Shown here: one piece after another, positions 32,951-41,849 of the stretch
Layout of the letters: each line of letters starts with the position of its first letter
Position numbering within the stretch: position 1 is the stretch's first letter
From: Welwitschia mirabilis
Lineage: Eukaryota > Gnetophyta > Gnetopsida > Welwitschiales
Length of the DNA: 42,535 nt
Reading direction: 5' to 3'
NCBI GenBank assembly: GCA_051453625.1
Contig: JBOZIK010000001.1
Span: 35,719,669-35,762,203, forward strand
Notes under the pieces: generated by a model
What the model saw: only the letters and a program-made list of their open reading frames with translations
Told to the model about the DNA's origin: nothing
Databases searched by the model: none
Translations under genes and position numbers: made by a program

Positions 32951-33217
32951 CTATTGAGCAACACTGACCCTAGTATTAGAGCATAAACCATCATTATTTA
33001 ATTTTCCTTTAAACTGACAAATAACTGCTTGATGCCAATCCACATGCCTTATGTCGAGTAATGCGACTAAATTTTCAGCCTCAATATCGTAACAAACTAT
33101 ATCTATTTGTCCCAGATGTACTGAATGATCACCCTTTTCTAACCACCTTTTAATTTCAGATTCTAAGAAAAATGGCAAGAAAACAGGTCTAATGCCTTTG
33201 CTTTCAACACCTAGCAT
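32951..33217 (-). pseudogene. Pararetrovirus movement protein fragment (30K type)
   Basis: An 88-codon open piece. Centrally it has VALLDIRHVDWHQAVI, with the D-x-R signature and flanking hydrophobic strands typical of 30K movement proteins. It is preceded by an HLGQIDIVCY strand. Its position upstream of capsid fits the family. The N- and C-terminal parts of the domain are missing or shifted out of frame. Such proteins modify plasmodesmata for cell-to-cell spread; this fragment cannot. Confidence 0.65.
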
Positions 33218-33528
33218 TACTTCTAATTGTTTAAGAAATTTAGCTTTAATATTACTGACTTCATATAAATCACTCTTTTTGACTTTCAGGAAATTTTATT
33301 CTACTAGCTTCATCTGTCCAAAATTCTTTTTCTAACATAAGCTGATGCAAGGTACTATATTACTAGAAAAGGAAATTGCAATGCATGCAGGTATTAAACT
33401 ATAGATGATGTGCTTGATGAATCCATAAAAATTTTGTGCTTTTTGTATGCAGCTTCAATCTGCTGTCAAGCACAATTTTTCATGTGCAATATAATCACAG
33501 CTAACATCCAAAAGGCTAACAAAGAATT

Positions 33529-33735
33529 TAAGACACCATGAGCACAATCTCCTATGTCCCCAAGAGGCTAGCGCAGAGCTTAAGGGACGAGAGTATCGCA
33601 GGGAACTGTAAGAGCAGCTTGAAAACAGAGGACTTGGAGATGAAGCTTAGCAAGCACAATTGCAAAGAGCATTCAAATTTGACCCAACACAATCTATTAA
33701 ATTTCACCACTACTTACAAATAGATTGCATATGTA
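33529..33735 (+). pseudogene. Decayed coding fragment of unknown origin
   Basis: One plus-strand frame reads EASAELKGREYRREL, a stop, EQLENRGLGDEA, a stop, then QAQLQRAFKFDPTQSIKF. Highly charged, helical and protein-like across two stops (TAA and TAG, as would come from Gln codons by C to T). An overlapping frame is open from ATG 33538 for 61 codons but looks less protein-like. I do not recognise the parent. It may be a captured host gene piece. Confidence 0.4.
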
Positions 33736-34055
33736 TATATATAGGCAAGGCCAAGGAAAGTCGCCATGATAGTGGAGACACAAAGAATCTTATCTTTACA
33801 GTCACGCACTATCATCGTGGAGTCTACAAAACTTCTACAGTAATTACACGTTTTATAAAGTGCTACAGGAAAAAGATATTGCAACTCCAGGGTAAATACA
33901 TCAAGTTCATACATCAGAAGACACAGTGATCAATGTTCACATTGAGAAGAAAAAAGGTCACCAAACAGAGATGTAAGAAAATTGTAAATAATCATGATGA
34001 TTTCTTCTGATGAAGCCTCAACTTCAAGAAAGAATAAGGATCCACTCGTAGAAAA

Positions 34056-34425
34056 TGTTGGAAAGTGAAGCCAAATTTGTCTTGTTTATATTATAGTATT
34101 ATGTTTTAACATTGACCCTTGTTTTTGTAATATTGTAAAAGGAGGTTATGTTTTAACTCCTTGGTGTATGTAAATAAAGGAAAAGAAAAGGAAGGGGAAA
34201 GGAGAGGATGTTTTTTAGACTTGGCTTGAAACCCTAAACCTATTTAAAGGTTGCTTGGGGGTTTGTTTTGTATTGTGATTCTTTTGCTCCTTGAATAAGA
34301 TTAAGAGCTTTGCCTGCCTCCCGTGCTTTTTCTCGAAAGGGTTTTCGACATAAATTTGTATGTGTTGTTCTTGTGCTTGTTGTTTTGTTTTCTTTAACAT
34401 GGATTTACAGTAAAGATTCGTAACA
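34056..34425 (+). mobile_element. 5' LTR of copia element D
   Basis: 370 bp starting TGTTGG and ending AACA directly before a primer site. It contains a TATTTAAAG TATA-like box near 34239 and AATAAA at about 34173. It lacks the palindrome arrays. No 3' LTR is in the window. Confidence 0.75.
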
Positions 34426-34427
34426 AG

Positions 34428-34439
34428 TGATATCAGAGC
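34428..34439 (+). other. Primer-binding site (element D)
   Basis: TGATATCAGAGC, one mismatch (G to A) from the initiator Met-tRNA site, two bases after the LTR end. Confidence 0.8.
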
Positions 34440-34544
34440 ATAGAGAGCAGGTTGCAAGCGAAGCGTGCCTTTTGCGAGCACGCGAAGCGTGCTAGCGGCG
34501 AAGTTTTTAAGGGTTGCAGATTGAAGCACTAGGGTTTATACAAG

Positions 34545-35454
34545 ATGGAATGCTTATCAACGACTGACAAATTGGTTAGAGTCGAGAACTGGGAAAATTG
34601 GAAAATCCTTATGGAGGATGTTCTTTTCTCAAAGGATTGCGATGTTCTCAAATCAAAGGGCAAAGTGAAAGCAGCATTTAGATTGTCAAATGCTGATTGG
34701 TTGAAGAAATACCCTAACAAAGAATAAGAAAACTCAACCAGAAAGCTCTCACCACAATCCGTCCGTGTCTTCACAATGGTATACTTGGAACGTACAAGGG
34801 AATCATCGAGGCGTATGTCTTATGGAAAACGTTGAATGAAAGGTATGACCAGCCCACTGGAATGAATAAATATTATACGATTAACAGAGCTTTCAAGATT
34901 AAAATGAAGGAAGGAATGTCTTTGCAAAGTCATTTGGATGAGATGAATGGCTTGTTTGCTCAGATCGATGATTTGGGTATAAATTTTGAAGAAGATCTTC
35001 GAGTTGTTGTTGTGTTGAGTTCCTTAGTAGAATCCTGGGGAACGGTTCGGACTCCCTTGACTGTTGCTTTTAGAATTTTACCATCTCTCAATACTGTTAT
35101 CTCAAAGTTGCTAGATGCAGAGAAGACTAAGATTGTAGATGCCCCAGGCGAAGCCTTGGCTATTAGAAAGAGCTGTTCCTATAAAAGAGACGATGTCCGT
35201 GGACGTAACAAGAGTAGAGGTAAATCTGTGGGCAGAAGTGTAGTTGTTTGCTGGTATTGTAAGAAGAAGGGTCAACTGCACAAGGACTGTTATCCCTTGA
35301 AAAATATGAAGAAAGATAAGAGACCTAAGAATAGCGGACAAAAGCAAGCAGAATCTGATGGAGATGTTTCAGTTGTGCTGATTGCTAGAGATGCAGATGC
35401 CAATGTCTCCATGTACTCTATTCCTGATGTATGGATTCTAGATTAAGGAGCTTC
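34545..35454 (+). pseudogene. gag: Copia gag and protease start of element D, copy 1
   Basis: Start ATG at 34545, about 105 bp after the primer site (VRVENWENWKILMEDVLFSK, the N-terminal gag block). A frameshift near 34725 is followed by a 204-codon piece from 34832, with KYYTINRAFKIKMKEGMSLQ, SHLDEMNGLFAQIDDLGI and LRVVVVLSSLVESW. The zinc knuckle at 35249-35290 reads CWYCKKKGQLHKDC, where the His of CCHC is out of place (Gln). The protease active site reads D-stop-G at 35441-35449, TAA in place of Ser. The rest of gag is well preserved, so the element is younger than A, B and C or was under constraint later. Confidence 0.88.
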
Positions 35455-35525
35455 CTTCCACGTTTGTCCATAAGGAGATGACAAATCATCATGTTGATGG
35501 AAGCTAGAAAGTCAACAAAGGTGCG

Positions 35526-36129
35526 ATGACACTAATGCATGGTAAGAAAGAAGGGAGATTGTATACATTGAGAGCACATGCAGTTGGAAGATGTGTTGCT
35601 GCTACAATTTCAGAGGACAATGTTTCTTTGTGGCATCACAGACTTGGTCGTCTTAGTGAAAGTGGAATGAAGGCACTTGTTTCTAAGATCCTATTACCTA
35701 AGTTTTCTTCAATTTCTCTAGATTTTTGTCATGATTGTGCTATTGATAAAAATAAGCATGTTGCTTTTAAGAAATCTGTTTTGAATAGGGACATAGGGNN
35801 NNNNNNNNACTTGATAGGATGGATTCTGGTGTTGTTGGTCCAATGTCTATCACATCTTTAGATGGTGCAGCATATGTCATTACATTCATTGATAGATTTA
35901 GCAGAAAGACATGGATTTATTTTATGCATTCCAAAAGTCAAGCATCAGAAAAGTTTAAGGAGCTTAGAGCTAGAGTGGAAAATGAATCTGGCTGTAAAAT
36001 AAAGTGTCTTATGACTGATAATGGGGCTGAATACACCTCCCATGATTTTTCTGAATTTTGCAAGGAGGCTGGAATTGTACATACCAAAACACCACCAAGA
36101 ACACTACAAAATAACGGTGTTGCAGAAAG
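35526..36129 (+). pseudogene. pol: Copia integrase of element D, copy 1
   Basis: The first piece (35526-35798) has the HHCC domain, LWHHRLGRLSESGM then FCHDCAIDK; the second His is Arg. After a 10-N gap, a second piece from 35819 has the core GVVGPMSITSLDGAAYVITF then CLMTDNGAEYTSHDFSEFC with the second catalytic Asp, and NNGVAE with the Glu just before the 100-N gap. The first Asp position appears to be Gly. The core is otherwise close to consensus. Confidence 0.85.
35799..35808. other. Assembly gap, 10 N
   Basis: A short run of N that also shifts the reading frame between the two integrase pieces. Confidence 0.95.
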
Positions 36130-36229
36130 NNNNNNNNNNNNNNNNNNNNNNNNNNNNNNNNNNNNNNNNNNNNNNNNNNNNNNNNNNNNNNNNNNNNNNN
36201 NNNNNNNNNNNNNNNNNNNNNNNNNNNNN
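36130..36229. other. Assembly gap, 100 N, followed by a second gag copy
   Basis: The sequence to its right restarts in the middle of gag (GAAGATCTTCGGGTTG), repeating the region from 34989. Confidence 0.95.
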
Positions 36230-37115
36230 GAAGATCTTCGGGTTGTTGTTGTGTTGAGTTCCTTACCAAAATCATAGGAAACAATTTAGACTACCTTGAT
36301 TGCTACTTCCAGAACTTTCCCATCTCTCAACACTATCATTTCAAAGTTGTTGAATGCAGATAAGACTAAAACTGTAGATGCCCCCAATGAAGCCTTCACT
36401 GTTCAAAAGGGTCATTCATATAGAAGAGACAATGTCCATGGACATAGCAAGAGCAGAAGTAAATTTGCTAGTAGAAGTGAAGCTGTTTGCTGGTATTATA
36501 AGAAGAAGGGTCATGTGCGCAAAGACTGTTATGCCTTGAAAAATAAGATGAAAGATAAGAAACCGCAGAACAGCAAACAAGAACAAGCAAAATCTGATAG
36601 AGAAGTTTCAGTCATGCTGATTGCTAGAGATGGAGATGCCAATGTCTCCATGTTCTCTACTGCTAATGTATGGATTCTAGATTCAGGAGCTTCCTTCCAT
36701 GTTTGTTCATATAGAGAATATTTTTTTTTATTACAAGCATGTTTATGGGAGAGAAGTCTTCCTAGGAGATGACAGATAATGCACAATTGAAGGAATTGGT
36801 GATGTCATTTTGAGACAGAGGAACGGATAGAGTGTGAGATTGAGGAATGTTTACTATGTTGTAGGTATTACAAAGAACTTAACCTCTTCTAGACAAGGAC
36901 AGTTGAATGATTTGGGTTGTAAAATTACTCATGTTGTTGGAAGCTGGAAAGTCAGCAACGGTGCAATGACACTAATGTATGGTAAGAAAGAAGGGTTGTT
37001 GTATACGTTGAGGGCACATGCAGTTGGAAGATGTGTTGCTGCTGCAATTTCAGAGGACATGTTTTTTGGTGGCGTCACAGACTTGGTCACCTTAGTGAAA
37101 CTGGAATGGAGATAC
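36230..37115 (+). pseudogene. gag: Copia element D, copy 2: gag end, protease, integrase start
   Basis: A second, diverged copy of 34989-35660, roughly 85-90 percent identical by eye. Its zinc knuckle (36488-36529) reads CWYYKKKGHVRKDC: the second Cys is Tyr but the His is present, the opposite lesion to copy 1. Its protease motif WILDSGASFHVC at about 36671 is intact. It then runs into the pre-integrase block (MTLMYGKKEGLLYTLRAHAV near 36966) and is cut at 37115 by the LTR of element E. The rest of pol resumes at 41.85 kb. Confidence 0.85.
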
Positions 37116-37754
37116 TCATAGGATCGAGAACCCTAGAGGGGGGTTGAATAGGTTTTTTTTTAACAAATAAAACTAAGCATTCGAAATGAACCAATGATGT
37201 ATCAAAAACTTGCACAAAGTAATTCACTAGCTTAACCGTGCATGAGAAAACAAGCTAACTGAAGTAAAGAGAAAACTAACTAAAATCACAAAATACCAAA
37301 CAGATGTTCACATAGGATTTTACAGTGGTTCGGGCAACCCCCTACTCCACTCTCGATGATCAACTTATCTCCAAGCTTGATCCAGATCTTTGTTAATTCT
37401 TCCACGTATTGCAGGTTCACCTGTAACCTTTACGAACGGACTTTTGTAAACTCAGTCCCAACCTTCAGAGGATGTAACAGTGATGGTAAGAATGTCGTGA
37501 TGCACAAATCTCACTCGTTCTTGATTCAATAAATTTGATGGAGCTCTTCTCCTATAGACGTACAATAGATGAAGTACTAGATCTGACCTTGAATGTAGAA
37601 ATGATACAGACAATAGATCTTCCTTGGTCAGAAGTACAAATGCCAAGACTCAACAGTGAATATCACAAGATTACAGTGGTAGTTCCTTCGATCCAAAAGA
37701 TTGAAGCAATTGAAAATGGTTCCAAAGGGATTCTATAGTCATCTATCTCTTGGC

Positions 37755-37762
37755 TATTTATA
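37755..37762 (-). promoter_or_regulatory. TATA box in left LTR of E
   Basis: TATAAATA on the minus strand, identical in the right LTR (40402-40409). Confidence 0.6.
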
Positions 37763-38077
37763 TTAGNNNNNNNNNNNNNNNNNNNNNNNNNNNNNNNNNN
37801 NNNNNNNNNNNNNNNNNNNNNNNNNNNNNNNNNNNNNNNNNNNNNNNNNNNNNNNNNNNNNNNNNNNNNNNNNNNNNNNNNNNNNNNNNNNNNNNNNNNN
37901 NNNNNNNNNNNNNNNNNNNNNNNNNNNNNNNNNNNNNNNNNNNNNNNNNNNNNNNNNNNNNNNNNNNNNNNNNNNNNNNNNNNNNNNNNNNNNNNNNNNN
38001 NNNNNNNNNNNNNNNNNNNNNNNNNNNGTCGCCCACTTGTCCTAATAAAGATCTTTCCAATTTCCAGCATAAGGTCC

Positions 38078-38472
38078 AGTCGACCCCTTCAAGTGTTTGG
38101 TCGACCCCATGACGATCAGCTTAGGAGTCTCAGCTGCACAGTGCTCAGGACTGGTCGACCCCATCATAGGTCTGGTTGACCCTTTGTCAATCAGTTCAGG
38201 AGTACTGTTCCTTGGTTCACAGATCTGATCGACCCCATCATAGATCCGGTTGACCCCTTGTCATTCAGTCTAGAGATATTATTTATCAGGTCCTCAAATC
38301 CGGTCGACCCCAGAAATGTCCAGTCAACCCCTTTCCATTCAGTTCAAGGACACTGGTTCTCGAGATTACAGGTCTGGTTGACCCCATCAAGAATCCAGTC
38401 GACCCCTCTGGATTCAACTCATTTTGTCTGTCTGCTTCAGGTGCGATCGACCCCTTCAAAGTCTGGTCGACT
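38078..38472 (-). repeat. Phased palindrome array, GGTCGACC type (left LTR of E)
   Basis: Six pairs of the 8-bp palindrome GGTCGACC or close variants: 38078/38099, 38153/38174, 38227/38248, 38302/38322, 38376/38397 and 38445/38465. Within-pair spacing is 21, 21, 21, 20, 21, 20; unit spacing is 75, 74, 75, 74, 69. In every pair the first or second member is followed by CCCA or CCCT in a regular alternation. Variants are mostly GGTTGACC, AGTCGACC and GATCGACC. Confidence 0.93.
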
Positions 38473-38602
38473 CCTCAAGAGGGAAAATGAATTGACAAGT
38501 TTCTAGTGCTCAAAATTCGATGGTTTTGGTTTCATCTTTAAACCTGCAAGCAATTAACATCTTCTACACAAGATACACAAAATTTGCCCTACAGAAAACA
38601 TT

Positions 38603-38702
38603 NNNNNNNNNNNNNNNNNNNNNNNNNNNNNNNNNNNNNNNNNNNNNNNNNNNNNNNNNNNNNNNNNNNNNNNNNNNNNNNNNNNNNNNNNNNNNNNNNN
38701 NN
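38603..38702. other. Assembly gap, 100 N
   Basis: Lies between the left LTR of E and a CTCCCCCTCGGG tract that reads as purine-rich GAGGGGGAG on the minus strand. Confidence 0.95.
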
Positions 38703-39699
38703 CTCCCCCTCGGGTGCTTCTTTGATCCTAACACCATGTGGCAATAAAAGAGGGATTCTTTGTTTTCCTGTTATCTCTTCTTGTGTTAGGGCACTCATTT
38801 GCCATATGACCAAATCCGTTGCATGAGTAGCATTGGATTTCTTTACCTTTTTCTTGCTCCTTTTTGTGTTTTAACTAACTCATTTTTGAGTTTCTACTTG
38901 ATTCTCCTTCCTTTTTCTTCTTATGTAGAAACTTTCTGAACCTTCTGGCTAGAAGAGCCACTTCATCATCGTCTAAGTCNNNNNNNNNNNNNNNNNNNNN
39001 NNNNNNNNNNNNNNNNNNNNNNNNNNNNNNNNNNNNNNNNNNNNNNNNNNNNNNNNNNNNNNNNNNNNNNNNNNNNNNNNNNNNNNNNNNNNNNNNNNNN
39101 NNNNNNNNNNNNNNNNNNNNNNNNNNNNNNNNNNNNNNNNNNNNNNNNNNNNNNNNNNNNNNNNNNNNNNNNNNNNNNNNNNNNNNNNNNNNNNNNNNNN
39201 NNNNNNNNNNNNNNNNNNNNNNNNNNNNNNNNNNNNNNNNNNNNNNNNNNNNNNNNNNNNNNNNNNNNNNNNNNNNNNNNNNNNNNNNNNNNNNNNNNNN
39301 NNNNNNNNNNNNNNNNNNNNNNNNNNNNNNNNNNNNNNNNNNNNNNNNNNNNNNNNNNNNNNNNNNNNNNNNNNNNNNNNNNNNNNNNNNNNNNNNNNNN
39401 NNNNNNNNNNNNNNNNNNNNNNNNNNNNNNNNNNNNNNNNNNNNNNNNNNNNNNNNNNNNNNNNNNNNNNNNNNNNNNNNNNNNNNNNNNNNNNNNNNNN
39501 NNNNNNNNNNNNNNNNNNNNNNNNNNNNNNNNNNNNNNNNNNNNNNNNNNNNNNNNNNNNNNNNNNNNNNNNNNNNNNNNNNNNNNNNNNNNNNNNNNNN
39601 NNNNNNNNNNNNNNNNNNNNNNNNNNNNNNNTAAGCAGAGTTTGACCCACCAAACATGGGTGGACAATCGGTGGAAAAACCATCAAATGGATTATTCAT
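38703..39699 (-). pseudogene. gag: gag of element E (only coding region present)
   Basis: ATG at 39699-39697 gives MNNPFDGFSTDCPPMFGGSN, a copia gag start. A 652-N gap (38980-39631) follows, then LDDDEVALLARRFRKFLHKK, a TAG, and in the same frame an intact zinc knuckle CYSCNGFGHMANEC at 38832-38791. The frame ends at a stop near 38.75 kb, and within 45 bp a GAGGGGGAG tract appears. There is no protease, integrase or RT between here and the left LTR, apart from the 100-N gap. The structure suggests a gag-only, non-autonomous or internally deleted element relying on proteins from full-length relatives. Confidence 0.75.
38980..39631. other. Assembly gap, 652 N, inside gag of E
   Basis: Undetermined. 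Long frames crossing it in other phases are artefacts. Confidence 0.98.
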
Positions 39700-39749
39700 T
39701 TTAGGGTTCTAAAGTTAAGATCTGTTAAAATCTAAATAAGACTTAACTT

Positions 39750-39761
39750 AGCTCTGATACC
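39750..39761 (-). other. Primer-binding site, initiator Met tRNA (element E)
   Basis: TGGTATCAGAGC on the minus strand, perfect to consensus and within a few bases of the LTR start TGATAGG at 39765. Confidence 0.92.
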
Positions 39762-40401
39762 AATTGATAGGATCGAGAACCCTAGAGGGGGGTGAATAGG
39801 TTCTTTTTAACAAATAAAACTAAGCATTCTAAATGAACCAATGATATATCAAAAACTTGCACAAAGTAATTCACTAGCTTAAGCGTGCATGAGAAAACAA
39901 GCTAACTGAAGTAAAAAGAAAACTAACTAAAATCACAAAATACCAAACAGATGTGCACATAGGATTTTATAGTGGTTCGGGCAACCCCCTACTCCACTCT
40001 TGAGTATCAGCCTATCCCAAACTTGATCCGGATCTTTATTAACTCTTCCAGATATTGCAGGCTCATCTGTAACCTTTACAAACGGACTTTTGCAGGCTCA
40101 GTCCCAATGTTCAGAGGATGTAGCAGCGATGGTAAGAATGCCATGGTGCACAAATCTCACTCGTTCTTTGATTCAGTAGATTTGATGAAGCTCTTCTCCT
40201 GTAGACGTACAACAGATAAAGCACTTGGTCTGACCTTGAATGTAGAGATAATACAGACAATAGATCTTCCTTGGTCAGAAGTACAAATGCCAAGACTCAA
40301 CAATGAATATCACAAGATTACAGTGCTAGTTCCTTCGATCCAAAAGATTAACGCAATTGAAAATGGTTCCAAAAGGATTTTATAGTCATCGATCTCTTGG
40401 C

Positions 40402-40409
40402 TATTTATA
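40402..40409 (-). promoter_or_regulatory. TATA box in right LTR of E
   Basis: TATAAATA on the minus strand, 128 bp downstream of the nearest palindrome of the array. Confidence 0.6.
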
Positions 40410-40536
40410 TTGGAAGGCTTTTAGGGTTTAGTACATTTGAAATGCGCTTCCCACGGCTATAAACAGCTAGAAAACGGCTATCTAATGGATACATAACGGA
40501 TATAAAAAGATAGAAAATTTTAGTTCCATTCTGTCC

Positions 40537-40723
40537 AGTCGGCCCCTCAAAAGTCCGGTCGACCCCATCTAGTGTCATGACTTACACAGGTCGCCCGAGT
40601 GAAAATTTCGGTCGCCCCAATTTCTTACGGCTTCATGTCCAGTCTACCCCATTTGGCTCCAGTCGACCCCAGTCCGATCGCCCGCTATAAATTCCGGTTG
40701 CCCACTATAAAATCTGGTTACCT
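40537..40723 (-). repeat. Proximal ~20-bp-spaced array in right LTR of E
   Basis: Variants of GGTCGACC or GGTCGCCC at 40537, 40557, 40589, 40610, 40641, 40661, 40676, 40696 and 40716. Spacings of 20 or 21 bp recur (40537-40557, 40589-40610, 40641-40661, 40676-40696-40716). This block corresponds to the 261-N gap of the left LTR. Confidence 0.75.
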
Positions 40724-40766
40724 GCGTGTCCCAATAAAGATCTTTCCAATTTCCAGCATCAAGTCT

Positions 40767-41093
40767 GATCGACCCCTTCAGGTGTCCGATCGACCCCATG
40801 ACGGTCGGCTTAGGAGTATCAACTACATAGTACTCAAGTTTGGTCGACCCCATCATAGGTCTGGTCAGCCCCTAGTCAATCGGTTCAGGAGTACTGTTCA
40901 TTGGTTCACAGATCTGGTCGACCCCATCATAGGTCCGGTCGACCCCTTGTCATTCAGTCCAGGGATACTGTTTATCAAGTCCTCAAATCCGGTCGACCCC
41001 ACAAATGTCTGGTCGACCCCTTTCCATTCGGTTCAGGGACACTGGTTCTTAAGGTTACAGGTCTGGTCGTCCCCATCAGGAGTCCAGTCGACC
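40767..41093 (-). repeat. Distal phased palindrome array in right LTR of E
   Basis: Five pairs: 40767/40788, 40842/40863, 40916/40937, 40991/41011 and 41065/41086. Within-pair spacing is 21, 21, 21, 20, 21; unit spacing is 75, 74, 75, 74, the same series as in the left LTR. Perfect GGTCGACC at 40842, 40916, 40937, 40991 and 41011. A sixth pair is expected inside the gap. Confidence 0.93.
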
Positions 41094-41129
41094 CCTCTGG
41101 ATTTAGTTCATTTTGTCTGTCTACTTCAG

Positions 41130-41825
41130 NNNNNNNNNNNNNNNNNNNNNNNNNNNNNNNNNNNNNNNNNNNNNNNNNNNNNNNNNNNNNNNNNNNNNNN
41201 NNNNNNNNNNNNNNNNNNNNNNNNNNNNNNNNNNNNNNNNNNNNNNNNNNNNNNNNNNNNNNNNNNNNNNNNNNNNNNNNNNNNNNNNNNNNNNNNNNNN
41301 NNNNNNNNNNNNNNNNNNNNNNNNNNNNNNNNNNNNNNNNNNNNNNNNNNNNNNNNNNNNNNNNNNNNNNNNNNNNNNNNNNNNNNNNNNNNNNNNNNNN
41401 NNNNNNNNNNNNNNNNNNNNNNNNNNNNNNNNNNNNNNNNNNNNNNNNNNNNNNNNNNNNNNNNNNNNNNNNNNNNNNNNNNNNNNNNNNNNNNNNNNNN
41501 NNNNNNNNNNNNNNNNNNNNNNNNNNNNNNNNNNNNNNNNNNNNNNNNNNNNNNNNNNNNNNNNNNNNNNNNNNNNNNNNNNNNNNNNNNNNNNNNNNNN
41601 NNNNNNNNNNNNNNNNNNNNNNNNNNNNNNNNNNNNNNNNNNNNNNNNNNNNNNNNNNNNNNNNNNNNNNNNNNNNNNNNNNNNNNNNNNNNNNNNNNNN
41701 NNNNNNNNNNNNNNNNNNNNNNNNNNNNNNNNNNNNNNNNNNNNNNNNNNNNNNNNNNNNNNNNNNNNNNNNNNNNNNNNNNNNNNNNNNNNNNNNNNNN
41801 NNNNNNNNNNNNNNNNNNNNNNNNN
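41130..41825. other. Assembly gap, 696 N
   Basis: Hides the right end of element E, its target-site duplication and the resumption of element D. Confidence 0.98.
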
Positions 41826-41849
41826 ATTCAACCTTGGATGGTGATATTC

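Larger units (their letters stand above)
28160..33217 (-). mobile_element. Endogenous pararetrovirus copy (Caulimoviridae-like), decayed
   Basis: About 5 kb of minus-strand polyprotein sequence in the order movement protein, capsid, CCHC zinc finger, acidic region, aspartic protease, reverse transcriptase, RNase H and a C-terminal extension. No integrase and no LTRs were found, which separates it from the retrotransposons around it. One long polyprotein-like order resembles petuvirus/florendovirus-type genomes. Numerous stops and frameshifts occur in every domain, so this is an inactive fossil. I found no Met-tRNA primer site and no intergenic region for it, so the ends are approximate. Confidence 0.85.
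37116..38602 (-). mobile_element. 3' LTR of element E (contains 261-N gap)
   Basis: It matches 39765-41129 in order, beginning at the shared ATAGGATCGAGAACCC. Its first base pair is TC where the partner has TG. The 261-N gap (37767-38027) replaces what in the other copy is ~310 bp. It contains a TATA box (37755-37762, minus) and the palindrome array. It continues past the partner's gap to at least 38602. Confidence 0.85.
39765..41129 (-). mobile_element. 5' LTR of element E (right end in gap)
   Basis: It starts TGATAGGATCGAG next to the primer site and runs into the 696-N gap, so it is at least 1,365 bp. In the transcribed direction: palindrome arrays (41093-40537), TATA box 40409-40402, and about 640 bp to the LTR end. 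Apparent plus-strand frames through the array (for example from 40599) encode only repeated Gly-Arg-Pro and Val-Asp-Pro motifs and are products of the repeats. Confidence 0.9.

Noticed and set aside
40599-41129. Long plus-strand frame through the right LTR of E, rich in Gly-Arg-Pro and Val-Asp-Pro
   Set aside because: The peptide repeats are a by-product of the GGTCGACCCC array read in frame. The same DNA is LTR on the minus strand with a TATA box and primer site.
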